A stretch of DNA of 64,000 nucleotides from Pseudomonas akapageensis. Its GTDB lineage: Bacteria > Pseudomonadota > Gammaproteobacteria > Pseudomonadales > Pseudomonadaceae. Shown in pieces: positions 8,546-20,285 of this stretch (positions within the stretch are counted from its first letter, which is position 1; each line of letters starts with the position of its first letter). Both the position numbers and the translations under genes were made by a program. The stretch is from NCBI RefSeq assembly GCF_011355085.1, contig NZ_VXCP01000004.1, positions 47,082 to 111,081 on the forward strand, written 5' to 3'. The notes under the pieces were generated by a model, which saw only the letters and a list, made by a program, of their open reading frames with translations, was not told the origin of the DNA and did not search any database.

Positions 8546-9229
8546 TCAGATGGCGACCAGCCGGCCTTCTTCCAGGCGCAACACCCGGTCCATCTGCCGG
8601 GCCAGGTTCATGTCGTGGGTCACCACCAGGAACGCCGTGTGCGACGAGGTGCTCAGCTCCAGCATCAGGTCCTGGATGCCCTGGGCAGTATGGTGGTCGA
8701 GGTTGCCGGTCGGCTCGTCGAGCATCACCAGCCCTGGCCGGTTCACCAGCGCCCGGGCGATGGCCACGCGCTGCCGCTCGCCACCGGAAAGCTCGGCCGG
8801 CTTGTGGCCCAGACGATGGGCCAGGCCTACGCGGGTCAACAAAGCGGTGGCGCGCTCGCGGGCTTCGGTAATCGCCGTGCGACCGATCAGCAACGGCATG
8901 CAGACGTTTTCCAGTGCGGTGAATTCCGGCAACAGGTGGTGGAACTGGTAGACGAAGCCCAGCGCCCGATTGCGCAGCAAGCCGCGCGCGCGCTCGCCCA
9001 GCGCCGAAAGCTCTTCGCCGGCCAGCCATACGCTGCCCTTGGTGGGCGTGTCGAGCCCGCCGAGCAGGTTGAGCAAGGTACTCTTGCCCGAACCGGAACT
9101 GCCGACGATGGCCACACGCTCACCGGCGTGCAACTCCAGCGCCAGCCCCGACAACACTTCGACCGACTCCGGGCCTTCCTCGTAGGACTTGCCCAGATTG
9201 CGGCAACTCAGCACTGCTTTATCACTCAT
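8546..9229 (-). CDS. lolD: LolD ATPase of the lipoprotein-releasing ABC transporter
   Basis: 227 residues. Walker [10 protein letters not shown] at 43-51, the LolD-specific [15 protein letters not shown] stretch after the Q loop, signature [15 protein letters not shown], and Walker [18 protein letters not shown] at 9229 is preferred because it gives the usual MSDK start; an in-frame ATG at 9244 overlaps the lolC stop and cannot be excluded. Either way it is tightly coupled to lolC. It energises lipoprotein release from the inner membrane with LolC and LolE. Confidence 0.93.
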   Translation of the reverse strand: MSDKAVLSCRNLGKSYEEGPESVEVLSGLALELHAGERVAIVGSSGSGKSTLLNLLGGLDTPTKGSVWLAGEELSALGERARGLLRNRALGFVYQFHHLLPEFTALENVCMPLLIGRTAITEARERATALLTRVGLAHRLGHKPAELSGGERQRVAIARALVNRPGLVMLDEPTGNLDHHTAQGIQDLMLELSTSSHTAFLVVTHDMNLARQMDRVLRLEEGRLVAI

Positions 9230-9236
9230 GCCCAAC

Positions 9237-10484
9237 TCACTCATAGCGTAGCGCCTCCGCTGGCTGGGTGCGCGCAGCACGCCAGGCCGGATAAAGGGTG
9301 GCGAGAAAACTCAGGACCAATGCCGCACCGCAGACCATCAGCACATCTTCGGCCATCAGTTGCGAAGGCAGGTAGTCGATGAAATAGACGTCGGCATTGA
9401 GAAACTTGTGGCCGATCAAGGATTCCAGCCCGGCAATCGCGGCGCTGACATTGAGCGCGGCGAACATCCCGACCAAGGCGCCGATCAGGGTGCCGACCAC
9501 GCCGATCACGGTGCCCTGGACCATGAAAATCGCCATGATCTGGCCTGGGGTGGAGCCGAGCGTGCGCAGGATGGCGATATCGCCGCGCTTGTCGTTGACC
9601 ACCATCACCAGGGTGGAAATGATGTTGAACGCTGCCACGGCGACGATCAGCAACAGCAGCAGGCCGATCATGGCCTTCTCCATGCGGATCGCCTGGTACA
9701 GGTTGCCGTGGGTGCGGGTCCAGTCGCGGGCGTAGTACTCATCACCAAGTTTCTGGGCGATGTACCAGGACGCGCGCGGCGCCTGGAACAGGTCGTCGAA
9801 CTTCAGGCGCAGGCCCTGTACCTGGTCGGCCTTCCAGCGGTGCAGGCGCGACAGGTCTTCGATGTTGGTCAGGCCCAGATAGCCGTCCAGCTCGCCGGCG
9901 CCCACATGGAAAATGCCGACCACGGTGAAGCGTTTCATGCGCGGGAACATCCCGGCCGGCGTCACCGTCACTTCCGGGGCAACGAAGGTCAGCTTGTCGC
10001 CGACGGCCACGCCCAGCTTGGTCGCCGCCTTGTCGCCGATCATGATGCCGAACTCGCCGGGCTTCAGCGCATCGAGCTGGCCCTGCTTGATGAAGGCGTC
10101 GATGATCGAGACATTGCGCTCCTGGGCCGGGTCGATGCCATTGAGCAGCACCTTCTGCACCGTGCCGTTATTGGTCAGCAAACCCTGCATCTGGGTGAAG
10201 GGCGCAACCGCCGTTACTTGCCGGTTCTGCTTTACTTTACTGGCAAGCGCAGGCCACTCGCTGATCGGCTGACCGGTTTCCAGGGTGGCATGCGGGACCA
10301 TCCCGAGCACACGAGTTCGCATTTCATGATCGAAGCCATTCATGACCGAAAGCACCACGATCATCACGACCACGCCAAGGGCGAGGCCGATCATCGAGGT
10401 CAGGGAAATGAACGACACGAAATGATTACGGCGTTTGGCACGGGTATAACGCGTACCGATGTATACGAAGAGAGGTCTGAACAT
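9237..10484 (-). CDS. lolC: LolC-type permease of the lipoprotein-releasing ABC transporter
   Basis: 415 residues, clearly paralogous to the lolE product: both begin MFRPL, share TRAKRRNHF and end in PAWRAA...ALRYE. The same four membrane helices and large periplasmic loop are present. First gene of the lolC-lolD-lolE operon; its stop codon lies next to or inside the lolD start region. A divergent promoter region of about 95 bases separates it from the PilZ-like gene. Confidence 0.9.
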   Translation of the reverse strand: MFRPLFVYIGTRYTRAKRRNHFVSFISLTSMIGLALGVVVMIVVLSVMNGFDHEMRTRVLGMVPHATLETGQPISEWPALASKVKQNRQVTAVAPFTQMQGLLTNNGTVQKVLLNGIDPAQERNVSIIDAFIKQGQLDALKPGEFGIMIGDKAATKLGVAVGDKLTFVAPEVTVTPAGMFPRMKRFTVVGIFHVGAGELDGYLGLTNIEDLSRLHRWKADQVQGLRLKFDDLFQAPRASWYIAQKLGDEYYARDWTRTHGNLYQAIRMEKAMIGLLLLLIVAVAAFNIISTLVMVVNDKRGDIAILRTLGSTPGQIMAIFMVQGTVIGVVGTLIGALVGMFAALNVSAAIAGLESLIGHKFLNADVYFIDYLPSQLMAEDVLMVCGAALVLSFLATLYPAWRAARTQPAEALRYE

Positions 10485-10578
10485 GTCGGGGCTTGTTCGG
10501 AGGAAAGAGGAACGTCCTTGTGGCGGGGCTTGAATAGCAGCTTTACACTCAGACCACCGCCGCTACCATGGGTTCGCC

Positions 10579-11166
10579 ATGTCGACATTAGATGAAGAAG
10601 ATCGCCGCGAATACTACCGTATCGAGGATCGGATCGCACTGGAAATTAGCCCCTTGGCAGGCGCCGAGGCGAATGACTCAGACTTGTTGCAAGATGCTTC
10701 ACCACTGTTCAATTTGCTCAGCGAATTGCACCTGAGCGAGTTCGAGTCGCAACACCTGTTGCGCCAGCTCAGTGACAGCGACCGAACCCTGGCCAACTTC
10801 CTCAGGGCCCAGAACAAGCGCATCGATCTGCTCAGCCAGGTGGTCGCGCAAACCATTCTGGGCAAGATCGGCGAACCGCAGCCGGTGGTGCTTTCCGAGA
10901 ACGGCGTCGAATTCAGCCAGGCCCAGGCCATAAAGGCCGGCACACTGCTTTCGGTCAAGATGGCCTTGATGCCCCAGGCACTGGGGCTGTTGCTGCGTGC
11001 CCGGGTCATCCATTGCGATCCGAGGCCCGACGGGCGCTTCGAGATCGGCACGGAATTCGAAGCCCTCAGCGATGCCCAACGACAGTTGCTGGCCCGCTAC
11101 ATTCTGCAAAAACAGGCACAGCAGCGTCGCAGCGCTCGGGAAAAGAGTGAGTCACCGAGCACCTGA
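10579..11166 (+). CDS. PilZ-domain-like protein
   Basis: 195 residues. The N-terminal RREYYR matches the RxxxR half of the c-di-GMP-binding PilZ motif, and the C-terminal part (VKMALMPQALGLLLRARVIHCDPR... FEIGTEFEAL) reads like a PilZ beta barrel. The second PilZ motif (D/NxSxxG) is poorly conserved, read as ENGVEFS, so ligand binding is uncertain. A helical insert (about 45-105) separates the two halves. In PAO1 a PilZ gene occupies the same position next to lolC. No motility genes are near. Confidence 0.72.
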   Translation: MSTLDEEDRREYYRIEDRIALEISPLAGAEANDSDLLQDASPLFNLLSELHLSEFESQHLLRQLSDSDRTLANFLRAQNKRIDLLSQVVAQTILGKIGEPQPVVLSENGVEFSQAQAIKAGTLLSVKMALMPQALGLLLRARVIHCDPRPDGRFEIGTEFEALSDAQRQLLARYILQKQAQQRRSAREKSESPST

Positions 11167-11215
11167 CCCCCTGTAGCCACTGGCGCTATCTGACACTTAA
11201 TTTGAAGGAACAAAC

Positions 11216-11938
11216 GTGACCCTTATCTACGGCCACCGCGGCGCCAAGGGCGAAGCCCCTGAAAACACCCTGAGCAGCTTCCAGCAGTGCCTCAAGCACG
11301 GCGTGAAACGCTGCGAACTCGACCTGCACCTGTCTTTGGACAACCAGTTGATGGTCATCCACGACCCCGGCCTCAAGCGCACCACCGACCGTCGCGGCAA
11401 GGTGGTCGAGCACACGGCCGCCGAGCTGGTGACCTACGATGCACGCAAAGGCGGCCCCGGCTGGGTGCACCCCTGCCCCATCCCGACGCTCGAAGAACTG
11501 TTCGAGAAGTGCGATTTCGACCACTGGCAACTGGAGGTCAAGAGTGCTTCGCGCATGCGTGCCGCGACCACAGTGCTGGCTATCCGGGAAATGGCCCAGC
11601 GTTTCGGGCTGATGGAGAAGATCACCGTCACCTCAAGCTCGCGGGAAGTCCTCAAGGCAGCGCTGGAGCTGACCCCGGACCTGTCGCGCGGGCTGGTCGC
11701 CGAATATGCCTGGCTCGACCCGCTGAAGGTCGCGCAGAACTATGGCTGTGACATGCTGGCGTTGAACTGGACACTGTGCACGCCTGAACGCCTGACCAAG
11801 GCCCAGCGTCAGGGGTTGCACGTGTCGGTCTGGACAGTCAACGAACCGGCGCTGATGCGCCGGCTCGCCGACTTCGGCGTAGATAGCCTGATTACAGACT
11901 TTCCCGGTTTGGCCAGCGCCACGCTCGAGAATTGCTGA
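11216..11938 (+). CDS. Glycerophosphodiester phosphodiesterase family protein
   Basis: 240 residues, TIM-barrel GDPD family. Starts at a GTG with AAGGA upstream. Metal/catalytic residues visible: HRGA at 7-10 with E in APENT, the E-D pair in RCELDLHLS, and HDPGLKRTTDRRG. The absence of a signal peptide suggests a cytoplasmic enzyme (UgpQ-like) that splits glycerophosphodiesters into glycerol-3-phosphate and an alcohol. It converges with sthA across a GC-rich hairpin at about 11949-11975 that lacks a T run. Confidence 0.85.
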   Translation: MTLIYGHRGAKGEAPENTLSSFQQCLKHGVKRCELDLHLSLDNQLMVIHDPGLKRTTDRRGKVVEHTAAELVTYDARKGGPGWVHPCPIPTLEELFEKCDFDHWQLEVKSASRMRAATTVLAIREMAQRFGLMEKITVTSSSREVLKAALELTPDLSRGLVAEYAWLDPLKVAQNYGCDMLALNWTLCTPERLTKAQRQGLHVSVWTVNEPALMRRLADFGVDSLITDFPGLASATLENC

Positions 11939-11980
11939 AATCGGTCTCCCCGGCCGGCTCAGGCCACCGGCCGGAGCCAC

Positions 11981-13375
11981 TCAAAAAAGCCGGTTGAGGC
12001 CATCGTATGCCGCTACCCGATAGGCTTCGGCCATGGTCGGGTAGTTGAACGTGGTGTTGACGAAATACTTCAGGGTATTGGCTTCGCCCTGCTGGTTCAT
12101 GATCGCCTGACCGATGTGGACGATCTCGGACGCCTGGTAACCGAAGCAGTGCACGCCGAGCACTTCCAGGGTTTCGCGGTGGAACAGGATCTTCAGCATG
12201 CCCTGCGGCTCACCGGCAATCTGCGCGCGCGCCATGCCCTTGAAGAACGCCTTGCCGACTTCGTAAGGCACCTTGGCCTGGGTCAGCTCCTGCTCGTTCT
12301 TGCCGATCGAGCTGATCTCCGGAATGGTGTAGATACCAGTCGGCACGTCATTGACGAAGCGCCAGCTGCCGTTGTCGACGATACTGCCCGCAGCCGAACG
12401 CCCCTGGTCGTGGGCGGCACTGGCCAGGCTCGGCCAGCCGATCACGTCACCGGCACCGTAGATGTTCGGCACGCAGGTGCGGTAGTTCTCGTCCACCTCG
12501 ATCTGGCCGCGGCTGTTGACCTTGACCCCGATGTTCTCCATGCCCAGCTTGTCGGTGTTGCCGGTACGGCCGTTGCACCAGAGCAAGGCGTCGGCCTTGA
12601 TCTTCTTGCCGGACTTCAGGTGCAGGATCACACCGTTGTCCAGGCCTTCGACCCGATCGTATTCTTCGTTGTGGCGCACGGTGATGTTGTTGTTGCTGAA
12701 GTGGTAGCTCAGCGCCTGGGAGATTTCCGAATCCAGAAAGCTCAACAACTGGCCGCGGTTGTCCACCAGCTCCACCAGCACACCCAGGCCACTGAAGATC
12801 GAGGCGTATTCGCAACCGATCACGCCGGCGCCGTAAACGATGAGTTTGCGCGGGGTGTGGCCGAGACTCAGGATGGTGTCGCTATCGTAGATACGTGGGT
12901 GGTGGAAATCGATGTCGGCCGGGCGATATGGACGCGAACCGGTGGCGATGATGATGTGCTTGGCCACCAGCTTCTCGACCACGCCGTTGGCGCAGACCAC
13001 TTCGATGGTTTGCTCGTCGGCGAAGCTGCCAGTGCCGAAAAACACGTCGACCCGGTTGCGGGCATAGTAGCCGGTGCGCGAGGCAACCTGCTTGGAGATG
13101 ACCTTTTCCGCACTCTTGAGCACGTCGGGGAATGAGAACCAGCGCGGCTCACCAATGGCCCGGAACATCGGGTTGGTGTTGAACTGCATGATCTGCCGCA
13201 CGGAGTGACGCAGGGCCTTGGACGGGATGGTACCCAGGTGGGTGCAATTGCCGCCGACCTGACGCCGGCTGTCGACCATCGCGACCTTGCGCCCTGCTTT
13301 TGCGGCATTCATTGCCGCGCCTTCCCCTGCCGGACCGGAACCCAGCACCACTACGTCGTAGTTGTAGACAGCCAT
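11981..13375 (-). CDS. sthA: Soluble pyridine nucleotide transhydrogenase
   Basis: 464 residues, flavoprotein disulfide reductase fold. FAD motif [17 protein letters not shown] at the N-terminus, a second dinucleotide fold ([18 protein letters not shown]) mid-protein, and a C-terminal dimerisation domain. The redox-active motif reads [13 protein letters not shown]: the second Cys of the disulfide is Thr, the hallmark that separates SthA from lipoamide and glutathione reductases. It interconverts NADPH and NADH in the cytoplasm. Single gene with its own ATG at 13375. Confidence 0.95.
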   Translation of the reverse strand: MAVYNYDVVVLGSGPAGEGAAMNAAKAGRKVAMVDSRRQVGGNCTHLGTIPSKALRHSVRQIMQFNTNPMFRAIGEPRWFSFPDVLKSAEKVISKQVASRTGYYARNRVDVFFGTGSFADEQTIEVVCANGVVEKLVAKHIIIATGSRPYRPADIDFHHPRIYDSDTILSLGHTPRKLIVYGAGVIGCEYASIFSGLGVLVELVDNRGQLLSFLDSEISQALSYHFSNNNITVRHNEEYDRVEGLDNGVILHLKSGKKIKADALLWCNGRTGNTDKLGMENIGVKVNSRGQIEVDENYRTCVPNIYGAGDVIGWPSLASAAHDQGRSAAGSIVDNGSWRFVNDVPTGIYTIPEISSIGKNEQELTQAKVPYEVGKAFFKGMARAQIAGEPQGMLKILFHRETLEVLGVHCFGYQASEIVHIGQAIMNQQGEANTLKYFVNTTFNYPTMAEAYRVAAYDGLNRLF

Positions 13376-13568
13376 GCGTACTCCTTCAGAACGGGCCGAG
13401 ATGCCACTTTGGCACTCTCCGGCTACATCATGTCGCGCTCGGCAACATGAAAAAAAATCGACTGCAGTCTAATCAAGCCTGAGCGCCGCGAACATTAACC
13501 CTTGGTCGCGTCGTAGGCTATTTTTGTCTGCACTACATCGTCAATCAGTTGCAACAACTCACCCAATG

Positions 13569-14585
13569 CTATTCATTCGTCGCCAGGCGCTCGAAAGCCG
13601 GCGTGGCACGGGTGGTGAAACCGTTATCGGCATGCATCACGAAAAGTGCTGCGATTTCGTGCTGCAAGGCAAAATCCCATCCTTCCTGCGGCCCCAGGAT
13701 CATCAAAAAGGTGGACCAGCCATCGGCCATCAGCGCCGAAGGGTCGAGTACCGTCACCGCCGCCAGGGTGTGCTCCACGGGTGCGCCGGTGCGTGCATCG
13801 AGCGTGTGCGAGTAACGCTTGCCGTCGCGCTCGAAGTAATTACGGTAGTCGCCTGATGTGGAAACGCCGTAGCCATCGACCGAAATAACCTGTTGGGCTT
13901 CCTCGCGGTCGTCACGGGGCACTTCCAGGGCCACGCGCCAATGGCTGCCATCGGGCTTGCGCCCGGTCGCGCGCAATTCACCGGTCACTTCGACCAGGAA
14001 GCTGGTAACACCCAGCAGCTGGAGACGATCGACCACCTGGTCCACCGCGTAACCGGCAGCGATGCTGTTGAAATCGACCTCCACCCGCGCATCCTTGCAG
14101 AGGCTGTCGCCCTGGATACGCAAATGCCGATAGCCAACCCGTTGCCGCGTGCTGGCCAGCGCCTGTGCATCCGGCACCTTCTCTTCGCGCGCCTGAGGGC
14201 CGAAACCCCAGAGATCGAGCAAGGGCTCGACCGTCAGGTCGTAGGCGCCCTGGCTCTGCTCGGAGAACTGTTCGCCGACCCGCACCAGTTGCAGCAAGGG
14301 CACGGGCATCACCTGACAGCTGTTGGCCGGCAGGGCATTGAAGCGTTCGATGTCCGAATCGCTGCGGTAGGTTGAAAACATCTGGTCGATCCCGGCCAGC
14401 ACGGCCTCGACCTCACCCTTGACCTGTTCAGGCCCGGGACTGCCCGGCGAACGCACATACTGAACCGTGTAACTGCTGCCCATGGTCGGGCCACTGACGC
14501 GCTCGAGCGAATCGGCTCCGTCGCAGCCGCTCAACAACATCAACAGGCCAAACAGGCGCAAAACACCAAGGCAAGAACGCACCAC
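13569..14585 (-). CDS. apbE: ApbE-family FMN transferase lipoprotein
   Basis: 338 residues. N-terminal signal with lipobox LLSGC, then the ApbE fold (GPTMGSSYTVQY, NALPANSCQ, DFNSIAAGYAVDQVVD, VEVTGELRATG). ApbE attaches FMN covalently to threonines of periplasmic-facing flavoproteins such as NqrB/NqrC and RnfG. The start is one of two adjacent GTGs (14585/14582) after GGGAG. In PAO1 apbE closes the nqr operon; here the nqr genes are absent and gap follows upstream, so its substrate must be encoded elsewhere. Confidence 0.88.
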   Translation of the reverse strand: MVRSCLGVLRLFGLLMLLSGCDGADSLERVSGPTMGSSYTVQYVRSPGSPGPEQVKGEVEAVLAGIDQMFSTYRSDSDIERFNALPANSCQVMPVPLLQLVRVGEQFSEQSQGAYDLTVEPLLDLWGFGPQAREEKVPDAQALASTRQRVGYRHLRIQGDSLCKDARVEVDFNSIAAGYAVDQVVDRLQLLGVTSFLVEVTGELRATGRKPDGSHWRVALEVPRDDREEAQQVISVDGYGVSTSGDYRNYFERDGKRYSHTLDARTGAPVEHTLAAVTVLDPSALMADGWSTFLMILGPQEGWDFALQHEIAALFVMHADNGFTTRATPAFERLATNE

Positions 14586-14600
14586 TAGCTCCCATGTGAC

Positions 14601-14635
14601 AAAAAAAACGGGAACCTTGAAGGTTCCCGTCTTTT
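14601..14635 (-). terminator. Terminator of gap
   Basis: A perfect hairpin of GACGGGAACC with GGTTCCCGTT on the minus strand runs straight into eight T. It lies between the gap stop and the apbE start, so apbE likely needs its own promoter or read-through. Confidence 0.85.
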
Positions 14636-14652
14636 CACGACCTAGCTGAAGC

Positions 14653-16116
14653 TTAGCGTGGGAAAGCTGGCGGGTTGACGCCGGCCATATCTTCCATCAC
14701 GCGCACAACCTGGCAGCTGTAACCGAACTCGTTGTCGTACCAGACGTACAGGACAACGCGGTTATCGTTGCTGATGGTGGCTTCGGCATCGACCACACCG
14801 GCGTGGCGCGAACCGACGAAGTCGGTGGAAACCACTTCCTGGGAGCTGACGTAGTCGATCTGCTTGTGCAGATCCGAGTGCATGGCCATCTGGCGCAGGT
14901 ACTCGTTGATTTCGTCGCGAGTGGTGGCCTTTTCCAGGTTCAGGTTCAGGATCGCCATGGAAACGTTCGGCGTCGGAACACGAATGGCGTTGCCGGTCAG
15001 CTTGCCCTTGAGCACTGGCAGTGCCTTGGCGGCTGCGGTGGCAGCACCGGTTTCGGTGATGACCATGTTCAGCGGCGCGGCGCGGCCACGACGGCTGCCC
15101 TTGTGGAAGTTGTCGATCAGGTTCTGGTCGTTGGTGAACGAGTGAACGGTTTCGACGTGACCGTTGACGATGCCGTACTTGTCATTGACCGCCTTGAGCA
15201 CCGGCACGATGGCGTTGGTGGTGCAGGAAGCTGCCGAGATGATCTTGTCGTCAGGGCTGATGTCGCCATGGTTGATACCGTGCACGATGTTCTTCAGCGC
15301 GCCCTTGCCAGGTGCGGTGAGGATCACGCGGGCAGCGCCCGGGCATTGCAGGTGCTGGCCCAGGCCCTCGGCATCACGCCATACACCGGTGTTGTCCACG
15401 ATCAGCGCGTTTTCGATGCCGTACTGGGTGTAGTCGACTTCGCTCGGGCTCTTGGCGTAGATAACCTGGATCAGGTTGCCGTTCGCGGTGATGGTGTTGT
15501 GCTCTTCGTCGATGGTGATGGTGCCATCGAAAGGACCGTGCACCGAGTCACGACGCAGCAGGCTGGCGCGCTTGACCAGGTCGTTGGTCGCACCTTTGCG
15601 CACGACGATGGCACGCAGGCGCAGGCCGTCGCCACCACCGGTTTTTTCGATCAGGATGCGCGCCAGCAGGCGGCCGATACGACCGAAGCCGTACAGGACA
15701 ACGTCAGTGCCTTTGCGTGCCGAAGCGTTCTGCTGGCCAACCACGTCGGCCAGTTCTTCACGCACGAACTGCTCGGCGGTACGGCCTTTGCCTTCTTGCT
15801 TGAACTTGTTGGCCAGCTTGCCCAGGTCGACCGAAGCGGCGCCCAGTTTCAGCTCGCTCATGGCCTTGAGCAGTGGGAATGTCTCGTGGACAGAGAGTTC
15901 GTTTTCATCAGTCTGGCGATGACGGGCAAAGCGGTGAGCCTTGAGGATCGAAATCACCGAACGGTTGATCAGGCTGCGGCCATAGATCGAACTCACCACA
16001 TTGTTATTGCGGTAGAGCTGACCGATCAGCGGAATCATCGCCTCGGCGAGCGCTTCACGATCGATCCATTCACCAAGACACTGGTCGGGCTTCTGAGTCA
16101 CGGGAACCTTCCACAT
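14653..16116 (-). CDS. gap: Glyceraldehyde-3-phosphate dehydrogenase with N-terminal extension
   Basis: 487 residues, about 130 longer at the N-terminus than canonical GAPDH. The NAD fold begins at VVLYGFGRIGRLLARI and the catalytic Cys is in SAASCTTNAIVP. The extension (EALAEAMIPLIGQLYRNNNVV..., then a charged helical stretch) is typical of the larger Gap paralogue found in pseudomonads. The active site is intact. Glycolytic or gluconeogenic direction cannot be told from the sequence. ATG at 16116; the gene diverges from mfd. Confidence 0.88.
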   Translation of the reverse strand: MWKVPVTQKPDQCLGEWIDREALAEAMIPLIGQLYRNNNVVSSIYGRSLINRSVISILKAHRFARHRQTDENELSVHETFPLLKAMSELKLGAASVDLGKLANKFKQEGKGRTAEQFVREELADVVGQQNASARKGTDVVLYGFGRIGRLLARILIEKTGGGDGLRLRAIVVRKGATNDLVKRASLLRRDSVHGPFDGTITIDEEHNTITANGNLIQVIYAKSPSEVDYTQYGIENALIVDNTGVWRDAEGLGQHLQCPGAARVILTAPGKGALKNIVHGINHGDISPDDKIISAASCTTNAIVPVLKAVNDKYGIVNGHVETVHSFTNDQNLIDNFHKGSRRGRAAPLNMVITETGAATAAAKALPVLKGKLTGNAIRVPTPNVSMAILNLNLEKATTRDEINEYLRQMAMHSDLHKQIDYVSSQEVVSTDFVGSRHAGVVDAEATISNDNRVVLYVWYDNEFGYSCQVVRVMEDMAGVNPPAFPR

Positions 16117-16305
16117 GTAGGGACAGAAAAAAGGGGCTACATTATGACGCCCTGCACACTTTCGATCAATGAGCGCCTGTCGCCCTGCGGTCTTTTTGAC
16201 GGTTTCTCCCGCCGAGCACGCTTTTCACCTGCGCGCAACTGACAGCCCGGGCCTGCGCCCGGTACAATTGTTGTCTTTGTCGCAACGCTTGGAGCTCAAC
16301 CTCCC

Positions 16306-19746
<3,441 letters not shown>

Positions 19747-19756
19747 AGGAAGCACC

Positions 19757-20284
19757 ATGCGCTTGATTCGCTCGTTGACCCTGCTGCTGGCGCTGTTCGC
19801 GCCTGCCGTGTTCGCCGACGGCCAGTACCAGGTCGACCTGATTCTGGTTCGCCAGAATGCCGTGCCCGCCATCACCACGGCGATCGCGCCCGAGGACTGG
19901 GCAGCCGGGGCACCCGTCATTGCATCGACCGACGTGCGCCAGCCCGGCCTCACCACCGAACTGGAAAAGCTCGAGGCCAGCGGCGATTACACCGTACTGC
20001 TGAACAAGGCCTGGCAACAGGCGCTGGGCGAACAATCGAGCGTCGTTGCCATCAGCGAAGGCGAAGGCAAGTTCGGTCACTATCCGATCGAAGGCACCCT
20101 GAGCTTGAGCCTGGGCAAAACCACCGACATCGCTGCCAATTTCTGGGTCAATCAAATCGACAAAGATGGCATGGTGACCGTCAGTGAACAGCTCAGCAAA
20201 ACCAGCAAGACTCCCAGGAACGGCGATCTCATCTTCCTTGACGGCGGCCATCTGGCCCTGCTGGTCAAGGTGACGCCGCTTTGA
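19757..20284 (+). CDS. csiV: CsiV family periplasmic protein
   Basis: 175 residues with a signal peptide (1-20, ending VFA). The remainder matches the CsiV family: YQVDLILVRQN at the mature N-terminus and a C-terminal beta-rich half ending LDGGHLALLVKVTPL. CsiV was named in Vibrio as a peptidoglycan-associated protein needed with D-amino-acid modification; a role here is by family only. GAAGGA precedes the ATG. It is co-directional with mfd and its stop is one base from the helicase start. Confidence 0.8.
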   Translation: MRLIRSLTLLLALFAPAVFADGQYQVDLILVRQNAVPAITTAIAPEDWAAGAPVIASTDVRQPGLTTELEKLEASGDYTVLLNKAWQQALGEQSSVVAISEGEGKFGHYPIEGTLSLSLGKTTDIAANFWVNQIDKDGMVTVSEQLSKTSKTPRNGDLIFLDGGHLALLVKVTPL

Positions 20285-20285
20285 C

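Noticed and set aside
12116..13135. Open frame opposite sthA
   Set aside because: Antisense shadow of a full-length conserved gene.
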